This document shows positions 54,500 to 63,407 of a DNA stretch of 64,000 bases, piece after piece. The notes below the pieces were generated by a model. The model ran no database searches, was not told the origin of the DNA, and was given only the letters and a program-made list of their open reading frames with translations. Both the position numbers and the translations under genes were made by a program. Within the stretch, counting starts at the first letter, position 1; each line of letters begins with the position of its first letter. The DNA is from Pseudarthrobacter defluvii (lineage in GTDB: Bacteria; Actinomycetota; Actinomycetes; Actinomycetales; Micrococcaceae). Location: assembly GCF_030323865.1 (NCBI RefSeq), contig NZ_CP066362.1, positions 372,001 through 436,000 on the forward strand. The letters run 5' to 3'.

Positions 54500-55249
54500 A
54501 TGGACAACACGTTGAATGGACGCAAGGCGCTGGTCACCGGCGGTGCCAGTGGAATCGGCGCGGCCTGCGTGCGCGCACTCTCCGCGCGCGGCGCGAAAGT
54601 GGTGGTGGCCGACGTCGATGCCGCTGCTGCCGAGGCCCTCGCCGATGAGGTGGGCGGCAGCGCATGGGGCATTGACCTGCTGAACGTAGACGCCCTGGCC
54701 AGCCTGAGCCTGGATTGCGACATCCTGGTCAACAACGCAGGAATCCAGCGCATTAGCCCCATCGAGGATTTCGACCCCGCGGACTTCCGCCGGATCATCA
54801 CTTTGATGCTGGAGGCGCCGTTCCTGCTGATCCGCGCCGCATTGCCGCACATGTACGCCAACAAGTTCGGCCGCATCATCAACGTCTCCTCGGTGCACGG
54901 TCTTCGGGCCTCCCCGTTCAAGAGCGCCTATGTCTCTGCCAAGCACGGCCTGGAGGGGCTGAGCAAGGTGACGGCGCTGGAGGGCGGACCGCACGGTGTC
55001 ACCTCCAACTGCATCAACCCCGGCTACGTGCGCACGCCGCTGGTAGAGAAGCAGCTCGCGGACCAGGCCCAGGTGCACGGCATCCCCGAATCCGAGGTGC
55101 TGTCCAAGGTGATGCTCACCGAAGCCGCCATCAAGCGCCTGGTGGAACCGGAAGAGGTGGCCTCCCTGGTGGCGTGGCTGGCATCGAACGACGCCGGCAT
55201 GGTCACCGGCGCCAGCTACACCATGGACGGCGGCTGGTCCGCACGCTAG
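54500..55249 (+). CDS. 3-hydroxybutyrate dehydrogenase (SDR)
   Basis: Oxidises D-3-hydroxybutyrate to acetoacetate with NAD. The 249-residue classical SDR has TGGASGIG (about 14-21), NNAGIQ, VSSVHG, catalytic YVSAK (about 143-147), and the group-specific GYVRTPLVEKQLADQA segment (about 174-189) that marks 3-hydroxybutyrate dehydrogenases. The ATG at 54500 has AAAGGAG upstream. It follows the MHS transporter, so uptake and oxidation of a hydroxy acid may be linked. Confidence 0.85.
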   Translation: MDNTLNGRKALVTGGASGIGAACVRALSARGAKVVVADVDAAAAEALADEVGGSAWGIDLLNVDALASLSLDCDILVNNAGIQRISPIEDFDPADFRRIITLMLEAPFLLIRAALPHMYANKFGRIINVSSVHGLRASPFKSAYVSAKHGLEGLSKVTALEGGPHGVTSNCINPGYVRTPLVEKQLADQAQVHGIPESEVLSKVMLTEAAIKRLVEPEEVASLVAWLASNDAGMVTGASYTMDGGWSAR

Positions 55250-55253
55250 CACG

Positions 55254-55517
55254 CTAGTCCAGAGGCTTGACCAGCCGGTGGTCGAAAAAGAAGACACCGT
55301 ACGGCGTCTTGACTCCCACCGACCGGCGGTCTTTCCAGACGACGACCCCTTCGCGCCTGCCGCTGAAGGGGTCGTCCCCTATCACCGTGTCCCCAATGCG
55401 GTAGGGGCACCGCGGTTCGAAGGCCGCCCAAGTCCGGCCCCAAGCGCCTGCGAGGGCAGTGCCAAGGCTGACGGGCTGGCCCATATCCGAAAGATCCTGT
55501 GCATAGTCCTTGGCCAC
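55254..55517 (-). CDS. Small hypothetical protein with SH3-like barrel pattern
   Basis: 87 residues of unknown function. The second half has alternating strands (YRIGDTVIG, EGVVVWKDRRSVGVKTPYGVFFFD) like a small beta barrel that might bind nucleic acid or protein. The GTG at 55517 has GGAGGAG eight bases upstream, far better than any upstream codon. Its stop lies 5 bases from the convergent dehydrogenase stop. Confidence 0.6.
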   Translation of the reverse strand: MAKDYAQDLSDMGQPVSLGTALAGAWGRTWAAFEPRCPYRIGDTVIGDDPFSGRREGVVVWKDRRSVGVKTPYGVFFFDHRLVKPLD

Positions 55518-55683
55518 GTGACCAACTCCTCCAAGCGGCAGCCTGCCGCCTGCTAACGGTGCTGGTTGGCGGAACGCTCCCAGCAGAGGATGGTCCTCCC
55601 ATTCCGGCCGCCACCGTACTCCTACGCTAAGCATTATTCACATCAGTCACACCAGTAACAGGTACTCGAGTTGCGGAGGCCGG

Positions 55684-56058
55684 CTACTTGCCTGTTCCGG
55701 TCCCGTTGACGATCTCCTCTGCGTTCTCGAATGCCCACGCCACCAGCGGTACCAGGAGCGCGCTCAATTCGTAGCCCCGCTCGGTGAGGCTGTAGTCCAC
55801 CCGCGGTGGAATGACCGGCTGCGCGTTCCTGCTCACCAGGCCGTCACGCTCCAATGTCTTCAACGTTTGTGCCAACATTTTTTCGCTGATGCCCTCGGCC
55901 CGACGCCGCAGGTCGCTCCACCGCTGTTCACCCTCGGACAGCGCGAGCAGGATCAGGACGCCCCATTTGCTGGTGATGTGGTCCAGTACGACGCGGCTGG
56001 GGCACCCTGCCGGGAACACGCCGTCGCTAAAGGCCAAGGGTAGGGGAGCTGCTTCCAT
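55684..56058 (-). CDS. HxlR-family transcriptional regulator
   Basis: A 124-residue winged helix-turn-helix protein of the HxlR type, which often responds to quinones, aldehydes or disulfide stress. Visible: CPSRVVLDHITSKWGVLILLAL (residues 19-40, with a lone Cys19 at the usual redox position), RWSDLRRRAEGISEKMLAQTLKTLERDGLVSR and YSLTERG. It is divergent from the QorB-like reductase gene, its likely target. Confidence 0.9.
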   Translation of the reverse strand: MEAAPLPLAFSDGVFPAGCPSRVVLDHITSKWGVLILLALSEGEQRWSDLRRRAEGISEKMLAQTLKTLERDGLVSRNAQPVIPPRVDYSLTERGYELSALLVPLVAWAFENAEEIVNGTGTGK

Positions 56059-56074
56059 GCAGCCAGCTTACCTA

Positions 56075-56098
56075 AAGGTCAGTACCTTACTTTAAAGT
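56075..56098. promoter_or_regulatory. Candidate HxlR operator between divergent genes
   Basis: AAGGT-N4-ACCTT (56075-56088) is directly followed by the palindrome ACTTTAAAGT (56089-56098), in the short AT-rich gap before the HxlR start codon at 56058. HxlR-type sites often have a TAC/GTA-spaced dyad, and GTAC is present at the centre of this region. Confidence 0.5.
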
Positions 56099-56176
56099 GC
56101 GTACTCCCTTTGGGGAAGTTCTTTCTGCGGGCGGTGGTTGTGCCCTTCGGCAGAGCAAATACCGAAAGGAATCATC

Positions 56177-57040
56177 GTGAGCATTGTTGTTACCGGCGCC
56201 ACTGGACAGTTGGGCCGCCACGTTCTGGAAGCCCTCCTGGAGCGGGGCGTACCCGCGGAGGAGATCGTCGCGGCCGGCCGTTCGGTGGGCAAGCTCTCGG
56301 ACTTCGCCGAGCGCGGGGTGCAGGTGAAGCCTATGGACTACGCTGACGCCGACTCAGTGGCAGCCACCCTCAAGGGCGCCGAACGGGTACTGCTCATCTC
56401 CGGCAGCGAAGTGGGACAGCGGGTCCAGCAGCACCGGACCGTCATTGAAGCCGCCAAGGCGGAGGGCGTGGAGCTGCTGGCCTACACCAGCATCGCCAAC
56501 GCGGACACCACGGCCATGAAGCTGGCCGATGAGCACAAGGCAACCGAGGCGCTGCTGCGTGAATCCGGGGTGCCCTTCGTGCTGCTGCGCAACGGCTGGT
56601 ACCTGGAGAACTACACGGAGCAGCTGCCCGGAACCCTTGCCCAGGGAGCGCTCGCGGGCAGTGCCGGCGAGGGCAAGGTCAGCGGGGCTGCCAGGGTGGA
56701 CTATGCCCACGCAGCCGCCGCAGTCCTGGTGGCCGACGCCCAGGCCGGCAAGGTTTACGAACTGGGCGGCGATGACGCTTTCAGCATGGCGGACCTGGCT
56801 GCGGAGATCAGCGCCGCAACCGGAAAGGCCATTAAGTACAACGACCTGCCCGCGGAGGAATACGTTGGCGTGCTCACTGGTGTTGGCGTGCCGGAGGCTT
56901 TCGCTGAAATCCTTGCGGATTCCGACCTTGGCATTGCGCGCGGCGATCTCCTGGTCAGCACCGGCGACCTGCGCCGGCTGATCGGGCGCCCGACGACGTC
57001 GCTGGGCCAGGCGGTCAGCTCCGCCGCTGCTTCCGCCTAG
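56177..57040 (+). CDS. qorB: NAD(P)H:quinone oxidoreductase, QorB-like
   Basis: Reduces quinones with NADPH. The 287-residue atypical SDR (NmrA-like) matches the QorB pattern closely: VVTGATGQLGRHVLEALL start, LLISGSEVGQRVQQHR, YTSIANADT, LADEHKATEALLRESG, LLRNGWYLENY and C-terminal IGRPTTSL. The GTG at 56177 has AAAGGA upstream. It is divergent from the HxlR regulator; together they are a typical quinone or aldehyde stress pair. Confidence 0.88.
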   Translation: MSIVVTGATGQLGRHVLEALLERGVPAEEIVAAGRSVGKLSDFAERGVQVKPMDYADADSVAATLKGAERVLLISGSEVGQRVQQHRTVIEAAKAEGVELLAYTSIANADTTAMKLADEHKATEALLRESGVPFVLLRNGWYLENYTEQLPGTLAQGALAGSAGEGKVSGAARVDYAHAAAAVLVADAQAGKVYELGGDDAFSMADLAAEISAATGKAIKYNDLPAEEYVGVLTGVGVPEAFAEILADSDLGIARGDLLVSTGDLRRLIGRPTTSLGQAVSSAAASA

Positions 57041-57052
57041 GACAGAAACGGC

Positions 57053-57095
57053 GAGGTGCCCGGCCCCTTTGGGGGACCGGGCACCTTTCGTTTTT
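57053..57095 (+). terminator. Rho-independent terminator after qorB
   Basis: AGGTGCCC (57053-57060) pairs with GGGCACCT (57079-57086), with an inner CCCC/GGGG pairing, and TTTCGTTTTT follows. A good terminator on the plus strand. It also sits beyond the stop of the convergent ABC operon. Confidence 0.82.
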
Positions 57096-57135
57096 AAGCT
57101 GCTCGCCGGGCGTGGTTCGCTGCCGTCGGCAGCAG

Positions 57136-58218
57136 CTACTTCACGAGGTCGTTGGTGTACGTGTCGGAAAGCTTGATTTCCTTATTCCCCACGTCCGGGT
57201 TGGCTACCTGCTGGGTCTTCAGGACCGCCTGGACGCCGTCCTCAGTGAAAGTGCCGTCCTTGCTCAGGGTCTTCTTGAGGTCATCGATGACCTTGGCGTA
57301 GAGCTCCTTGTCTCCGCCGGCAAAGCTTTCCGGCATCTTGGCCGCGATCTCGGCCCCGGAGTGACCGTTGATGTACTCAAGGGTGCGCTTGATGGCCTTG
57401 GCCAGCTTGGCCGCCGTGTCCTTGTTCTGGTTCAGCCAGTCCGTCTTGGCATAGAGGCAGGCGGAAGGCCAGGAATCAGTGGAGAACACTTCCTTCAGCC
57501 CCTCGGAGGTGCGCACGTCCTCCAGCACTACAGGATTGTGGCCAATGCGCTTGGTGAGGACCGATACGTCCGGTTCGAGCATCACGGCTGCGTCGACCTG
57601 GCCCTGCTCAACAGCGGCAACGGCGGAAGATCCCGCGCCGATGGCGGACACCGCTGCATCGGACTGCTGCATGTTGTTCTTGGCCAGCAGGAACTTCACG
57701 AACATGTCCGTGGAGGAGCCCGGGGCCGTCACTCCGACGTTCTTGCCCTTGAGGTCGGCAATGGTCTTGATCTGGCCTTCGTTCTTCGGCGCCACCAGCA
57801 GGGCAAGGCCGGACGACTGGCCCATGTCCACGAAGGCCTTGATCTGCTGGTTCTTGGCCTGCATCTGGATGGTGTGCTCGTAGTAGCCGCTTGTCACGTT
57901 GGTGCTGCCGCCGACCATGGCCGTCAGGGCCTTCGAGCCGCCCTGGAGGTCCTGGAGCTCGACGTCCACGCCTTCATCCTTGTAGTACCCAAGCTGCTGG
58001 GCCAGAGTCGTCGGAAGGTAGGTCAGGAGGGTCTGGCCGCCCACGCCGATAACCACCTTGCCGCCCCCGCCTCCGCCGCCGGCCGCGGCTGATCCGCTCT
58101 GGCCGGGAGGGGCTGCGGCGGGGGCGCCGCAGGCCGAGAGTGCCACGGCAACGGCAGCAATCAGGGTCAGCGGCCGGAGGAAGACCCGGCCACGGCGCCG
58201 GGTTGCTTTGTCTGTCAT
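57136..58218 (-). CDS. ABC transporter substrate-binding lipoprotein (NitT/TauT type)
   Basis: Extracellular binding protein of a sulfonate/nitrate/taurine-class importer. The 360-residue protein has a lipoprotein signal with lipobox LSAC (Cys30), a Gly/Ala-rich linker, then the SsuA/THI5-like fold (LGYYKDEGVDVELQDLQGG, VGVTAPGSSTDMFVKFLL). The ligand cannot be told from sequence; the operon context suggests a carboxylate. It is the last gene of the ABC operon, with permease and ATPase upstream. Confidence 0.87.
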   Translation of the reverse strand: MTDKATRRRGRVFLRPLTLIAAVAVALSACGAPAAAPPGQSGSAAAGGGGGGGKVVIGVGGQTLLTYLPTTLAQQLGYYKDEGVDVELQDLQGGSKALTAMVGGSTNVTSGYYEHTIQMQAKNQQIKAFVDMGQSSGLALLVAPKNEGQIKTIADLKGKNVGVTAPGSSTDMFVKFLLAKNNMQQSDAAVSAIGAGSSAVAAVEQGQVDAAVMLEPDVSVLTKRIGHNPVVLEDVRTSEGLKEVFSTDSWPSACLYAKTDWLNQNKDTAAKLAKAIKRTLEYINGHSGAEIAAKMPESFAGGDKELYAKVIDDLKKTLSKDGTFTEDGVQAVLKTQQVANPDVGNKEIKLSDTYTNDLVK

Positions 58219-58284
58219 GGGTATCCCTTTCAGGCGGTTTTGGAAAGTTTGCGCTGTGAGGCGGCTTTTGGCTGTGAGGACTGG

Positions 58285-59151
58285 TCAGGAGGACCGGACC
58301 GGGCGCCATCTGAGGAGGTGCCGCTCCAGGCGGTTGACGAGGAGATCGATGATCAGGACCACGATCATGAGGATGAACATCCCGGCGAAGACGCCCTTGG
58401 TGTCGAAGACGCCCTGGGCCTGGGCAATGGCGTAGCCCATGCCGCCCGAGGCTCCCAGGTATTCACCGACCACTGCGCCGGTGATGGCGAAGCCCACGCT
58501 GATGTGCAGGCTGGAGAAGATCCACGTGAGGGCGCTGGGAATGAAGACGTGGCGCAGGAGTTGCTTTTCGCTGGCCCCCAGCATCTTGGCGTTGTCCACC
58601 AGGACCCGGTCGACGCTCTTGACGCCTTCCAATGTGTTGAAGAAGACGATGAAGAACACCAGGGTGAAGCCGAAAGCGACCTTGGACCAGATGCCCAGCC
58701 CGAACCAGAGCAGGAAGATTGGAGCGAGGACTACGCGCGGGAGCGCGTTGAACATCTGGAGGAAGGGGTCCAGCAGCCGTTCCAGGAAACGGACCCGGGC
58801 AAGGATGAAACCCAGGAGGAGTCCGACGGCGGCCCCCACCAGGAACGCGAGGATGGCTTCCTGCATGGTCACCCAAAGATGGGGGAACACGAACCCTGAC
58901 GACACCCAGAGCCACACGGTCTGGAAGATGTCCGAGGGAAGGGGGAAGAAGAATTCATCAATCACCCCGGCCCGGCCCAGGACCTCCCACGCTCCCAGCA
59001 CGAGGACCGTGAGGAGGAGTTGGATGCTCCGCATGGCCAGGGGTGACATTTCTCCCCGGCGGGTGGACCGGCTGGCGGGGCTGCGGTCCTGGGTGCTGCC
59101 GGGAGAGCCGTTCCCGCGCGGACCCGGCTTCCGAGAACCGAGGATGGTCAT
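58285..59151 (-). CDS. ABC transporter permease (SsuC/TauC type)
   Basis: A 288-residue permease. After a disordered N-terminus (about 1-38) come six membrane helices, with the EAA loop around 185-205 (NAKMLGASEKQLLRHVFIPSAL), where the ATPase docks. It overlaps the ATPase gene by 4 bases (ATGA). The substrate-binding gene follows after 66 bases. Confidence 0.88.
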   Translation of the reverse strand: MTILGSRKPGPRGNGSPGSTQDRSPASRSTRRGEMSPLAMRSIQLLLTVLVLGAWEVLGRAGVIDEFFFPLPSDIFQTVWLWVSSGFVFPHLWVTMQEAILAFLVGAAVGLLLGFILARVRFLERLLDPFLQMFNALPRVVLAPIFLLWFGLGIWSKVAFGFTLVFFIVFFNTLEGVKSVDRVLVDNAKMLGASEKQLLRHVFIPSALTWIFSSLHISVGFAITGAVVGEYLGASGGMGYAIAQAQGVFDTKGVFAGMFILMIVVLIIDLLVNRLERHLLRWRPVRSS

Positions 59152-59987
59152 GCGGCTTCACCTTCCTCTGCCATGGCGCTTTCGTAGGTCTTTGAGACTT
59201 CGATTTTCAGGCGGCCCCAGATCTCCCGGTGCAGGGCAACGAAGCGCGGGTCATCCCGGATGTCCAGCAGGTCGCGGGGGCGCGGAATGTCGATTTCGTA
59301 GCTTCCCACCACGGTGCTCCCGGGGCCCGCGCCCAGGATGACCACTTCGTCGGACAAGGCAATCGCTTCGTCGAGGTCGTGGGTAATGAAGACCACCGCC
59401 TTGCCCGATTCCTGCCAAAGTTGCAGGAGTTCGTTTTCCATAATCTGGCGAGTCTGGACGTCGAGCGCGGAAAACGGCTCGTCCATGAGGAGGATGTCCG
59501 GATTGACGATCCAGGCCTGGGCGATGGCCGTGCGCTTGCGCATGCCGCCGCTGAGCTGGTGCGGGTAGCGGTCGGCGAAGTTCTTGAGGCCCACCTTTTC
59601 GAGCCAGCGCCGCGATTCTGCGTGGGCCTCGGCCTTGGAGACGCCAGCCATGGTGAGGCCCAGGCTGACGTTGTCGATGACGGTTTTCCATGGCAGCAGC
59701 GCGTCTTGCTGGAACATGTAGGATGCACGGCGGTTCACGCCGGTCACGGGTTCACCGAAGCTCTTGACCTCGCCGAAGCTGGGAGTCAGGAGGCCTGCCG
59801 CCATGTTCAGGATGGTGGACTTTCCTGATCCAGTCGGGCCAACGATTGAGACGAAGCGGCCGGGTTCAACCTTCAGGTCGATGTCGCGGACTGCGAAGTA
59901 GGTCTCGCCTCCGGATGTTGGAAATTGTTTGGTGCACCCGGTGAGCTCCACGGCATATCCGGACGTGGCTGGCTGTGCAGCTGGCAT
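59148..59987 (-). CDS. ABC transporter ATP-binding protein (SsuB/TauB type)
   Basis: A 279-residue ATPase. Walker A GPTGSGKST (50-58), Q-loop QQD, signature LSGGM, Walker B ILLMDEPF and the H-loop histidine in ITHDLDEA are all present. First gene of the importer operon, divergent from the IclR regulator. The 232 bases between them hold a CCACATCGTG/CATGATGTGG inverted pair. Confidence 0.92.
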   Translation of the reverse strand: MPAAQPATSGYAVELTGCTKQFPTSGGETYFAVRDIDLKVEPGRFVSIVGPTGSGKSTILNMAAGLLTPSFGEVKSFGEPVTGVNRRASYMFQQDALLPWKTVIDNVSLGLTMAGVSKAEAHAESRRWLEKVGLKNFADRYPHQLSGGMRKRTAIAQAWIVNPDILLMDEPFSALDVQTRQIMENELLQLWQESGKAVVFITHDLDEAIALSDEVVILGAGPGSTVVGSYEIDIPRPRDLLDIRDDPRFVALHREIWGRLKIEVSKTYESAMAEEGEAA

Positions 59988-60128
59988 CTTTGCCTCTTCC
60001 CGGCCAACTCCGGCCGCTTGTTTCCCCCTGCTGGTTCACGCTGTCGGAACGATGGTGGTGCATCGGTCCGCGTCCAGAGTCCCGTGTACGGACTCCGTTG
60101 GTACTGCTCATCAGCAGGTGTATACCTG

Positions 60129-60158
60129 CCACATCGTGGGTTCTCCATCATGATGTGG
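60129..60158. promoter_or_regulatory. Inverted CCACATNGTG motif between the importer and iclR genes
   Basis: CCACATCGTG (60129-60138) and its near-complement CATGATGTGG (60149-60158, one mismatch) face each other across 10 bases. The same decamer with one change, CCACATTGTG, occurs at 61017 ahead of the CoA-transferase gene. A likely operator for the IclR protein. Confidence 0.52.
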
Positions 60159-60219
60159 ACCTGATGCTAACAGTTACTTCGGTCACACTCAACGCCTCCG
60201 TGGCTCATACACTTTCCCC

Positions 60220-60993
60220 ATGAGCTCCAGCGAAACGTCGGCCACGCCCCTGTTGGTCCTTCGAAAGATCACTGCCATCCTTGATGCTTTCTCCCTCGCC
60301 CGGCCCGAGTTGTCGCTGGCCGAGATCCGTTCCAGCACCGGCGTGCCGCACTCCACGGTGCAGCGGCTGGTGGCGAACATGGTGCAGGAAGGGATCCTGG
60401 ACCGGCACGGCGACCGTTACCGGGTGGGGGTGCGGATGGCCCACTGGGCAGCGCCGGCAACCCAGGGCCTGGACTTCCTGGAACTGCTGACCCCCGTGCT
60501 GCGGAGGCTTCGTGACGAACTGGGTGAGACAGCCTGCATCTTCCGCGAATCCCAGGGAAAGCGCGTCTGCATCGCCCTGGCCGAGACCCGCCGCATGCTC
60601 CGGAGGGTGGTGAGCGTCGGTGAAATCATGCCGTTGCACGTCGGTGCGGCGGGGCGGGTGCTGCTGGCTTGGAACCCGGAAGTCGCGGAGCACGTGTACC
60701 GGTCCGGCCTGGCGTCCCTGACGGACCAGACCATCACCGATGCCGCGAGCCTGGAGGAGTCGGTCGCCAAAGTCCGGGCCGATGGTTTCGCCATCACCAC
60801 CGGTGAGCGCGTGTCAGGCGCCAGCGGAATCTCGGCTCCGATTTTCGGGCCGCAGGGTGAACTCTTCGGGGCCCTGACGGTGATGGGTCCCGCGCTGAGG
60901 ATGCCCTTCGACGTCTGCGCGTCCTGGGTGGAGCAGGTGCTGGCGGCCGCCGAGGAGGGCACCCGGGTGATCGGCGGCACTATCCCCCAGTAG
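60220..60993 (+). CDS. IclR-family transcriptional regulator
   Basis: A 257-residue IclR regulator. The winged helix-turn-helix lies in about 10-72 (LSLAEIRSSTGVPHSTVQRLVANMVQEGIL). The effector domain from about 85 has the usual ending G-x-G-I-S-A-P (ASGISAPIFGPQGEL). Such proteins sense small aromatic or aliphatic acids. It sits between the importer and the CoA-transferase/lyase genes and probably controls both. Confidence 0.9.
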   Translation: MSSSETSATPLLVLRKITAILDAFSLARPELSLAEIRSSTGVPHSTVQRLVANMVQEGILDRHGDRYRVGVRMAHWAAPATQGLDFLELLTPVLRRLRDELGETACIFRESQGKRVCIALAETRRMLRRVVSVGEIMPLHVGAAGRVLLAWNPEVAEHVYRSGLASLTDQTITDAASLEESVAKVRADGFAITTGERVSGASGISAPIFGPQGELFGALTVMGPALRMPFDVCASWVEQVLAAAEEGTRVIGGTIPQ

Positions 60994-61016
60994 GGCCGGT
61001 TCCCGGATCCCTCTAT

Positions 61017-61042
61017 CCACATTGTGATTTTGGGTCCACAAT
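61017..61042. promoter_or_regulatory. Candidate IclR operator before the CoA-transferase gene
   Basis: CCACATTGTG (61017-61026) overlaps a dyad ATTGTG-N10-CACAAT (61021-61026 and 61037-61042). It lies about 95 bases before the CoA-transferase ATG, 24 bases after the iclR stop. Compare 60129-60158. Confidence 0.5.
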
Positions 61043-61134
61043 ATGAGTTATCGTGCCAACGATGTTTCGCGATCCACGGCAGGCCGGGCAACGCGGCCCG
61101 GACACCGGCTGCCGGCAGAACAGGAGTCCCAAAG

Positions 61135-62478
61135 ATGGTGGAAACTTCACAATCCGCACCCGCCGGGGAGATGCGCGGTGCTCAGAACCCGGATTCCGGA
61201 CCTGCGCCCCAGACCGGTACCCGGCGCGTTGCTGCTAAGTCCGGCGGTACTCCTGATCCCGGTGACGCCACGGGCGCAGTCGGCGGACCGCTCGCCGGCG
61301 TGCGTGTACTGGAGCTCGGATCACTCATCGCGGGCCCTTTTGCGGGACGGCAACTGGCGGATTTCGGTGCGGAGGTCATCAAGATTGAGTCTCCTGACCG
61401 TCCCGATCCCATGCGCGAATGGGGCCGGGCCCGAATCGAGGGCCACACCCTCTGGTGGTCGGTCCAGTCACGGGGGAAGAAGTGCGTGACGTTGGACCTC
61501 AAGTCACCCCGCGGTCGTGAGCTGTTCCTGGAACTTTGCAGGGAAGCCGACGTCATCCTGGAGAATTTCCGACCCGGAACACTCGAGAAACTAGGTCTTT
61601 CCCCCGAAGTGCTCTGGCAGACCAATCCGGGCTTGGTGATCGCCAGGGTCTCCGGTTACGGCCAGACCGGACCGGACGCGAACAAACCGGGCTACGCTTC
61701 CGTGGCCGAGGCCCGCGGCGGCCTGCGCCACCTCAATGGATATCCGGACCAGGCGCCGCCACGGACAGGCATCTCGCTGGGGGACAGCCTCGCTTCGCTC
61801 TACGCGCTGCAGGGAATCCTGTTGGCTCTGTACTGGCGGGATGCCAAGGGAGGGACGGGGCAGGTTGTGGACGTGTCCCTCGTAGAGGCTTGCTTCTCCC
61901 TTTTGGAAAGTGCCGTGCCCGATTACGCGGCTGCGGGCGTTGTGCCGGGCCCCAGCGGTTCCGGACTGAAGGGGATAGCGCCGTCCAATATTTTCCGCTC
62001 CAGCGACGGAAAGTGGGTGGTGATCGCTGCCAACCAGGACTCGGTGTTCGTGCGGCTGGCTGCCGCGATGGGCGCCCCGGAGCTGGCGTCCGACCCCCTC
62101 TACAGCAACCACGCTTCGCGCGGCGTCAACCAGGAGGCGTTGGAACAACTGATCGCCCAATGGGCCGCAGGCTTCAACCACTCGGAACTGGTGGCGTGCC
62201 TTGACCGGCACGCTGTTCCCAACAGCACCGTGAGTACCATCGAGGACATCTTCGAGGACCCACAGCTCCGGGCGCGCGGGATGCTGGTGGACGTTGCCGA
62301 TGAACAGTTGGGGACGGTGGTCCAGCCGGGCATCATCCCCAAGCTGTCCCGGACCCGTGGCGGCATCGCATGGAACGGGCCTCTGGCGCCCGGTTCGCAC
62401 AACAGCGACGTCTACGCGGGCCTACTCAAGCTCAGCGCCGAAGAACTGCAGGATGCCAAGGATGAAGGTGCGATCTGA
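61135..62478 (+). CDS. CaiB/BaiF-family CoA-transferase
   Basis: Family III CoA-transferase, moving CoA from a donor thioester to a carboxylic acid. The 447-residue protein starts with about 55 extra disordered residues before the family core (LAGVRVLELGSLIAGPFAGRQLADFGAEVIKIE). The catalytic aspartate is Asp217 in GISLGDSLASL. The ATG at 61135 has AGGAG upstream. One-base overlap (TGATG) with the lyase gene. It likely activates a hydroxy-dicarboxylate for the lyase to cleave (inference). Confidence 0.88.
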   Translation: MVETSQSAPAGEMRGAQNPDSGPAPQTGTRRVAAKSGGTPDPGDATGAVGGPLAGVRVLELGSLIAGPFAGRQLADFGAEVIKIESPDRPDPMREWGRARIEGHTLWWSVQSRGKKCVTLDLKSPRGRELFLELCREADVILENFRPGTLEKLGLSPEVLWQTNPGLVIARVSGYGQTGPDANKPGYASVAEARGGLRHLNGYPDQAPPRTGISLGDSLASLYALQGILLALYWRDAKGGTGQVVDVSLVEACFSLLESAVPDYAAAGVVPGPSGSGLKGIAPSNIFRSSDGKWVVIAANQDSVFVRLAAAMGAPELASDPLYSNHASRGVNQEALEQLIAQWAAGFNHSELVACLDRHAVPNSTVSTIEDIFEDPQLRARGMLVDVADEQLGTVVQPGIIPKLSRTRGGIAWNGPLAPGSHNSDVYAGLLKLSAEELQDAKDEGAI

Positions 62479-63407
62479 TGAACGGAATTGCGGGAAGCGA
62501 TAAGTCCAGGGGCGCAGTCTCCATCGTGGATGTCAGTCCCCGGGACGGGCTGCAGAATGAAAAGGTTCCAGTCAGTACCCACGACAAGCTGCGCCTCATC
62601 AACGACCTGATCGCCTTGGGGGCCAGACGGATCGAGGCAGTGAGCTTCGTGAATCCCAAAAAGGTTCCGCAGATGGCTGACGCCGACGCCGTCATGGCCG
62701 GGGTGCCGCGGGATGCGGGAGCCAGCTACATCGGCCTCGTATTGAACACCCGGGGCGCGTACAGGGCGGTGGATGCAGGGGTGGACGAGATCAACTACGT
62801 CCTTCCCGTAACGGATGCCTTCGCGGCGGCCAACCAGAACACCACGGTGGCCGCCGCCCTCGATGCCCTTGAGGAAGTGTCCGGAATTGCTGCCGCTTCG
62901 GCCATCCCGCTCACCGTCACGGCCGCCGTCGCCTTTGGCTGCCCGTACCAGGGCGACGTGCCCGCGGAACAGGCTCTTTCCGTCGTCCGAAGCGCGCTTC
63001 AAAGGGCCCACTTGGCCGAAGTTGCCCTGGCCGACACCATCGGTTGCGCCGTCCCTTGGCAGGTGGGCGAGGTCTTTACCGCCCTGGCATCGGAAACGGA
63101 CGTGTCACTCCGCGCCCACCTGCACGAGACGCGCCACACTGCTTTGGCGAATACCTATGCGGCCGTGGCTGCTGGGGTCAGGGTCTTTGACAGTGCCGTG
63201 GGAGGCCTGGGCGGCTGCCCGTTTGCCCCCGGCGCGGCCGGCAATATCTCCACGGAAGACCTGGCGTGGATGTTGGAACGAGCAGGGTTTGCCACCTCGA
63301 TAGACCCGCGGGCGGCCACCGAACTGGGGCGCTGGATCTGCGCCAAAGTGGAGACGGCTCCCCGCTCGGGGCTGGCCGGCGCGGGAGTGTTCCCCAAGGC
63401 CGCCTAG
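62478..63407 (+). CDS. mvaB: Hydroxymethylglutaryl-CoA lyase
   Basis: Cleaves a 3-hydroxyacyl-CoA, typically HMG-CoA to acetoacetate and acetyl-CoA. The 309-residue DRE-TIM-family protein has [10 protein letters not shown] (metal and catalytic Asp/Arg), [16 protein letters not shown], the metal-binding H-x-H ([10 protein letters not shown]), and the lyase cysteine in [11 protein letters not shown]. Coupled to the CoA-transferase by TGATG. Related lyases for citramalyl-CoA or other 3-hydroxy-3-methyl acids have the same fold, so the exact substrate is open. Confidence 0.87.
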   Translation: MNGIAGSDKSRGAVSIVDVSPRDGLQNEKVPVSTHDKLRLINDLIALGARRIEAVSFVNPKKVPQMADADAVMAGVPRDAGASYIGLVLNTRGAYRAVDAGVDEINYVLPVTDAFAAANQNTTVAAALDALEEVSGIAAASAIPLTVTAAVAFGCPYQGDVPAEQALSVVRSALQRAHLAEVALADTIGCAVPWQVGEVFTALASETDVSLRAHLHETRHTALANTYAAVAAGVRVFDSAVGGLGGCPFAPGAAGNISTEDLAWMLERAGFATSIDPRAATELGRWICAKVETAPRSGLAGAGVFPKAA

